Below, one piece after another: positions 6,240-7,895 of a stretch of 7,895 bases of DNA. The notes beneath the pieces are model-generated. The model saw nothing but the letters and a program-made list of their open reading frames with translations, did not search any database and was not told the DNA's origin. The stretch is from the NCBI GenBank assembly GCA_046484625.1, contig JAWOIO010000200.1:1-7895 (forward strand), given 5' to 3'. This stretch comes from DASUAO01 sp046484625 (GTDB taxonomy: Bacteria; Actinomycetota; Acidimicrobiia; IMCC26256; PALSA-555). How positions within the stretch are numbered: position 1 is the stretch's first letter; each line of letters begins with the position of its first letter. The position numbers and the translations under genes were made by a program.

Positions 6240-7633
6240 CGGCACGCGAGGTCGTCGCGTCCTGTGAAGGCCGGATCGTCTCCGGTCGGGAGGATGCCGT
6301 GATCACGTCCTTCTCGATCGACTCGCGCACGCTCGCACCGGGAGCCTGCTTCGTCGCGCTGGAGGCCGAGCGCGACGGACACGACTTCGTGAAGGACGCC
6401 GTCGGCCGCGGCGCGACTGTGGTTCTCGTCAGGAGGCCGGTCGACCTCGTCATCGACGCCGGGGCGGACGCCGCGGTGGTGCCGACCATCATCCAGGTCG
6501 CCCAACCCCTCGAAGCGCTCACCGCGATCGCGCGGGATGCACGCGACCGCATGGTCGATGTCACGGTGGTCGGCGTGACGGGATCCGCCGGGAAGACCGC
6601 CACCAAGGACCTCACCGCGGCGGCGATCGCGCCGACGTCGACCGTGCACGCCAGCCCTGCATCGTTCAACAACGAGGCCGGGCTGCCTCTCACGCTCCTC
6701 GGCGCCCCCGACGACGTCGACGTGATCGTCGCCGAGATGGGCGCCCGGTTCGCCGGCAACATCCACGACCTCGCGACGATCGCCCGACCCCGGATCGGCA
6801 TCGTGACCCATGTCGGGTGGGCGCACGCCGAGCACCTCCAGGGTCGATCCGGGATCGCCGCGGTCAAGGGCGAGCTGCTCGAAGCCCTCCCTCCCGATGG
6901 CCTCGCCGTGTTGAACGCTGCGTGCGACGCGACGCCGGGACTGGCGGAGCGCACCGCGGCGCGCGTGCTCACGGTCGGGAGGACTCCTGACGCCGACGTC
7001 GCGATCAGCGAGGTTCGCGTGGACGAGGATCTGCGGCCCGAGTTCACGTTGTCGACGCCGTGGGGGGCCCTGTCGGTGACCCTCGATCTGCGAGGCGAGC
7101 ATCAGGTCGAGAACGCCGCGATGGCGGCCGCGGTCGCTCTGGACCTGGGGGTCCCGGTCGGTGCAGTCGCCTCGGGGCTCGCGGCCGCGCGCGGTGCGGT
7201 CCAGCGGATGGAGGTGACGCGGACCCCCGATGGCGTCGTCGTGATCAACGACGCCTACAACTCGAGCCCGACGTCGGCTGTGGCCGCGATCAGGTCGTTG
7301 GCCGGTCTCCCGGTCGAGGGACGACGGATCGCCGTGCTCGGCGAGATGCTGGAGCTCGGCGCGCATGCGCGCGACGGGTATGGCGAGGTCGGCGCCGCCG
7401 TGGCCGCCGGGGGGATCGATGTCCTCGTGGCGGTGGGCGCAGCGCTCGACCCACTGGTGGCGTCGGCCGGGCACCACGCGCTCACGGTGCACCGGGCGGC
7501 CGACGTCGACGGGGCAGTCGAGCTCCTCCTGCGCGACCTCGCGCCGGGTGACGCCGTGCTCGTGAAGGCGAGTCGGGCAGTGGGGCTCGAACGCGTCGCC
7601 GAGGCCCTGGTCGAACGGGAGCCCGCTTCGTGA
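6230..7633 (+). CDS. murF: UDP-N-acetylmuramoyl-tripeptide--D-alanyl-D-alanine ligase MurF
   Basis: A 467-residue Mur ligase that attaches D-Ala-D-Ala to the UDP-MurNAc-tripeptide, completing the pentapeptide. The N-terminal domain shows SIDSRTLAPGACFVAL and GHDFVKDAVGRGA. The ATPase domain has the P-loop GSAGKTATKDL (118-128, Lys122), the MurF-typical SFNNEAGLPLTLL, and EMGARFAGNIHDL followed by THVGWAHAEHL. The C-terminal domain has INDAYNSSPTS and VLGEMLELG. GSxGKT followed by TK and the NNE-G-P-T segment separate it from MurE. The start is GTG at 6230, with GAGGTGG (6219-6225) four bases upstream, and it overlaps the murE 3' end by ten bases. The stop overlaps the mraY start as GTGA (7630-7633). 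Length is typical and nothing is missing. Confidence 0.96.
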   Translation: MELTAREVVASCEGRIVSGREDAVITSFSIDSRTLAPGACFVALEAERDGHDFVKDAVGRGATVVLVRRPVDLVIDAGADAAVVPTIIQVAQPLEALTAIARDARDRMVDVTVVGVTGSAGKTATKDLTAAAIAPTSTVHASPASFNNEAGLPLTLLGAPDDVDVIVAEMGARFAGNIHDLATIARPRIGIVTHVGWAHAEHLQGRSGIAAVKGELLEALPPDGLAVLNAACDATPGLAERTAARVLTVGRTPDADVAISEVRVDEDLRPEFTLSTPWGALSVTLDLRGEHQVENAAMAAAVALDLGVPVGAVASGLAAARGAVQRMEVTRTPDGVVVINDAYNSSPTSAVAAIRSLAGLPVEGRRIAVLGEMLELGAHARDGYGEVGAAVAAGGIDVLVAVGAALDPLVASAGHHALTVHRAADVDGAVELLLRDLAPGDAVLVKASRAVGLERVAEALVEREPAS

Positions 7634-7797
7634 TCGCACTCCTCATCGCCACGGCGATCGCATTCGGCTCCACGGTCGTCGGCACGCCGTTCCTGATCCG
7701 CGTGCTGCGCCGGCGCGAGATCGGACAGCTCATCCGTGACGACGGCCCGTTCGCGCATCCCCATACGGAGAAGGCCGGCACCCCGACCATGCGTTGA
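7630..7797 (+). CDS. mraY: Phospho-N-acetylmuramoyl-pentapeptide-transferase MraY, N-terminal fragment, frame interrupted
   Basis: A GTG overlapping the murF stop (GTGA) and preceded by CGGGAG (7616-7621) opens the N-terminus of MraY, the integral membrane enzyme that transfers phospho-MurNAc-pentapeptide to undecaprenyl phosphate to form lipid I. The first transmembrane helix (about 2-23), then LRRREIGQLIRDDGP (26-40) and KAGTPTM (48-54) match the conserved family start. MraY proteins continue from this point with GG and about 300 more residues. Here the frame reads one Arg and a stop (TGA 7795-7797), leaving 55 residues. The break coincides with a drop in GC content and the start of an unrelated reading frame, so the true gene is probably intact elsewhere and the sequence joined here is foreign (assembly chimera) or inserted. 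Confidence 0.85.
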   Translation: MIALLIATAIAFGSTVVGTPFLIRVLRRREIGQLIRDDGPFAHPHTEKAGTPTMR

Positions 7798-7895
7798 CCT
7801 TTGCTTCTTCCGCTTTTGCTGCTAGTGCCTCTGGTGCCGGTGAGGGGGGTCTGCTGGTTTCCCTGTTCCTTGGCTTCTTTGCGATCATCATTGTG
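7791..7895 (+). CDS. Fragment of an unrelated small membrane or exported protein (runs off the window)
   Basis: From the mraY break to the window end one frame is open for 35 codons and looks like real protein. ALTFASSAFAASAS resembles the end of a signal peptide with Ala-x-Ala type cleavage sites. It is followed by a Gly/Glu-containing linker and a strongly hydrophobic segment (LLVSLFLGFFAIIIV) that would span a membrane. Counting by hand, the last 102 bases are about 54% GC and T-rich, against a visibly much higher GC in the preceding genes. No start codon belonging to this frame is evident: TTG at 7794 is possible but falls inside the apparent signal peptide, so the true start was probably lost at the junction. 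The family is not recognised with certainty, and the opposite strand is also open. Confidence 0.4.

Noticed and set aside
5915..7639. Long minus-strand open frame (574 codons) opposite murE and murF
   Set aside because: Same reason: antisense shadow of conserved Mur ligases with low-complexity composition and no recognisable motif.

Overview
This window is a high-GC chromosomal segment holding the start of an actinobacterial dcw (division and cell wall) cluster, all on the + strand: [HNH endonuclease, 3' part] - mraZ - rsmH - ftsL-like - ftsI (class B PBP) - murE - murF - mraY (5' part). The gene order, the GTG and TTG starts, the TTGACG/TAGGGT promoter and the Arg/Ala/Val-rich proteins point to an actinomycetota-type genome. 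The FtsL, FtsI and MraY sequences suggest a deep lineage such as Acidimicrobiia, but that placement is inference. The DNPR signature in MurE predicts meso-diaminopimelate peptidoglycan.

Layout: 2-265 is the C-terminal part of an HNH nuclease. 266-627 is a gene-free regulatory stretch with short tandem repeats, a palindrome, a good mraZ promoter and G-rich repeats that could be MraZ-binding sites. 628-1062 is mraZ. 1063-1337 is an unusually long mraZ-rsmH gap with a 21-bp perfect inverted repeat inside a larger imperfect hairpin (1113-1248). From 1338 to about 7791, rsmH, ftsL, ftsI, murE, murF and mraY are packed with overlaps of 4, 17, 10 and 4 bases; the only gap is 48 bases between ftsI and murE. 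This implies one translationally coupled operon.

How they work together: MraZ is the cluster's DNA-binding regulator and RsmH methylates 16S rRNA. FtsL and FtsI belong to the septal peptidoglycan synthesis complex. MurE and MurF add the third residue and D-Ala-D-Ala to the UDP-MurNAc peptide, and MraY moves the product onto undecaprenyl phosphate.

The most anomalous point is the 3' end. The mraY reading frame is normal up to GTPTM (7789-7791) and then stops in a stretch of clearly lower GC that encodes an unrelated signal-peptide/membrane-like peptide in another frame. This looks like a chimeric assembly junction or an insertion, not normal mraY. I found no convincing undescribed system. The most interesting possibly biological item is the long hairpin between mraZ and rsmH.
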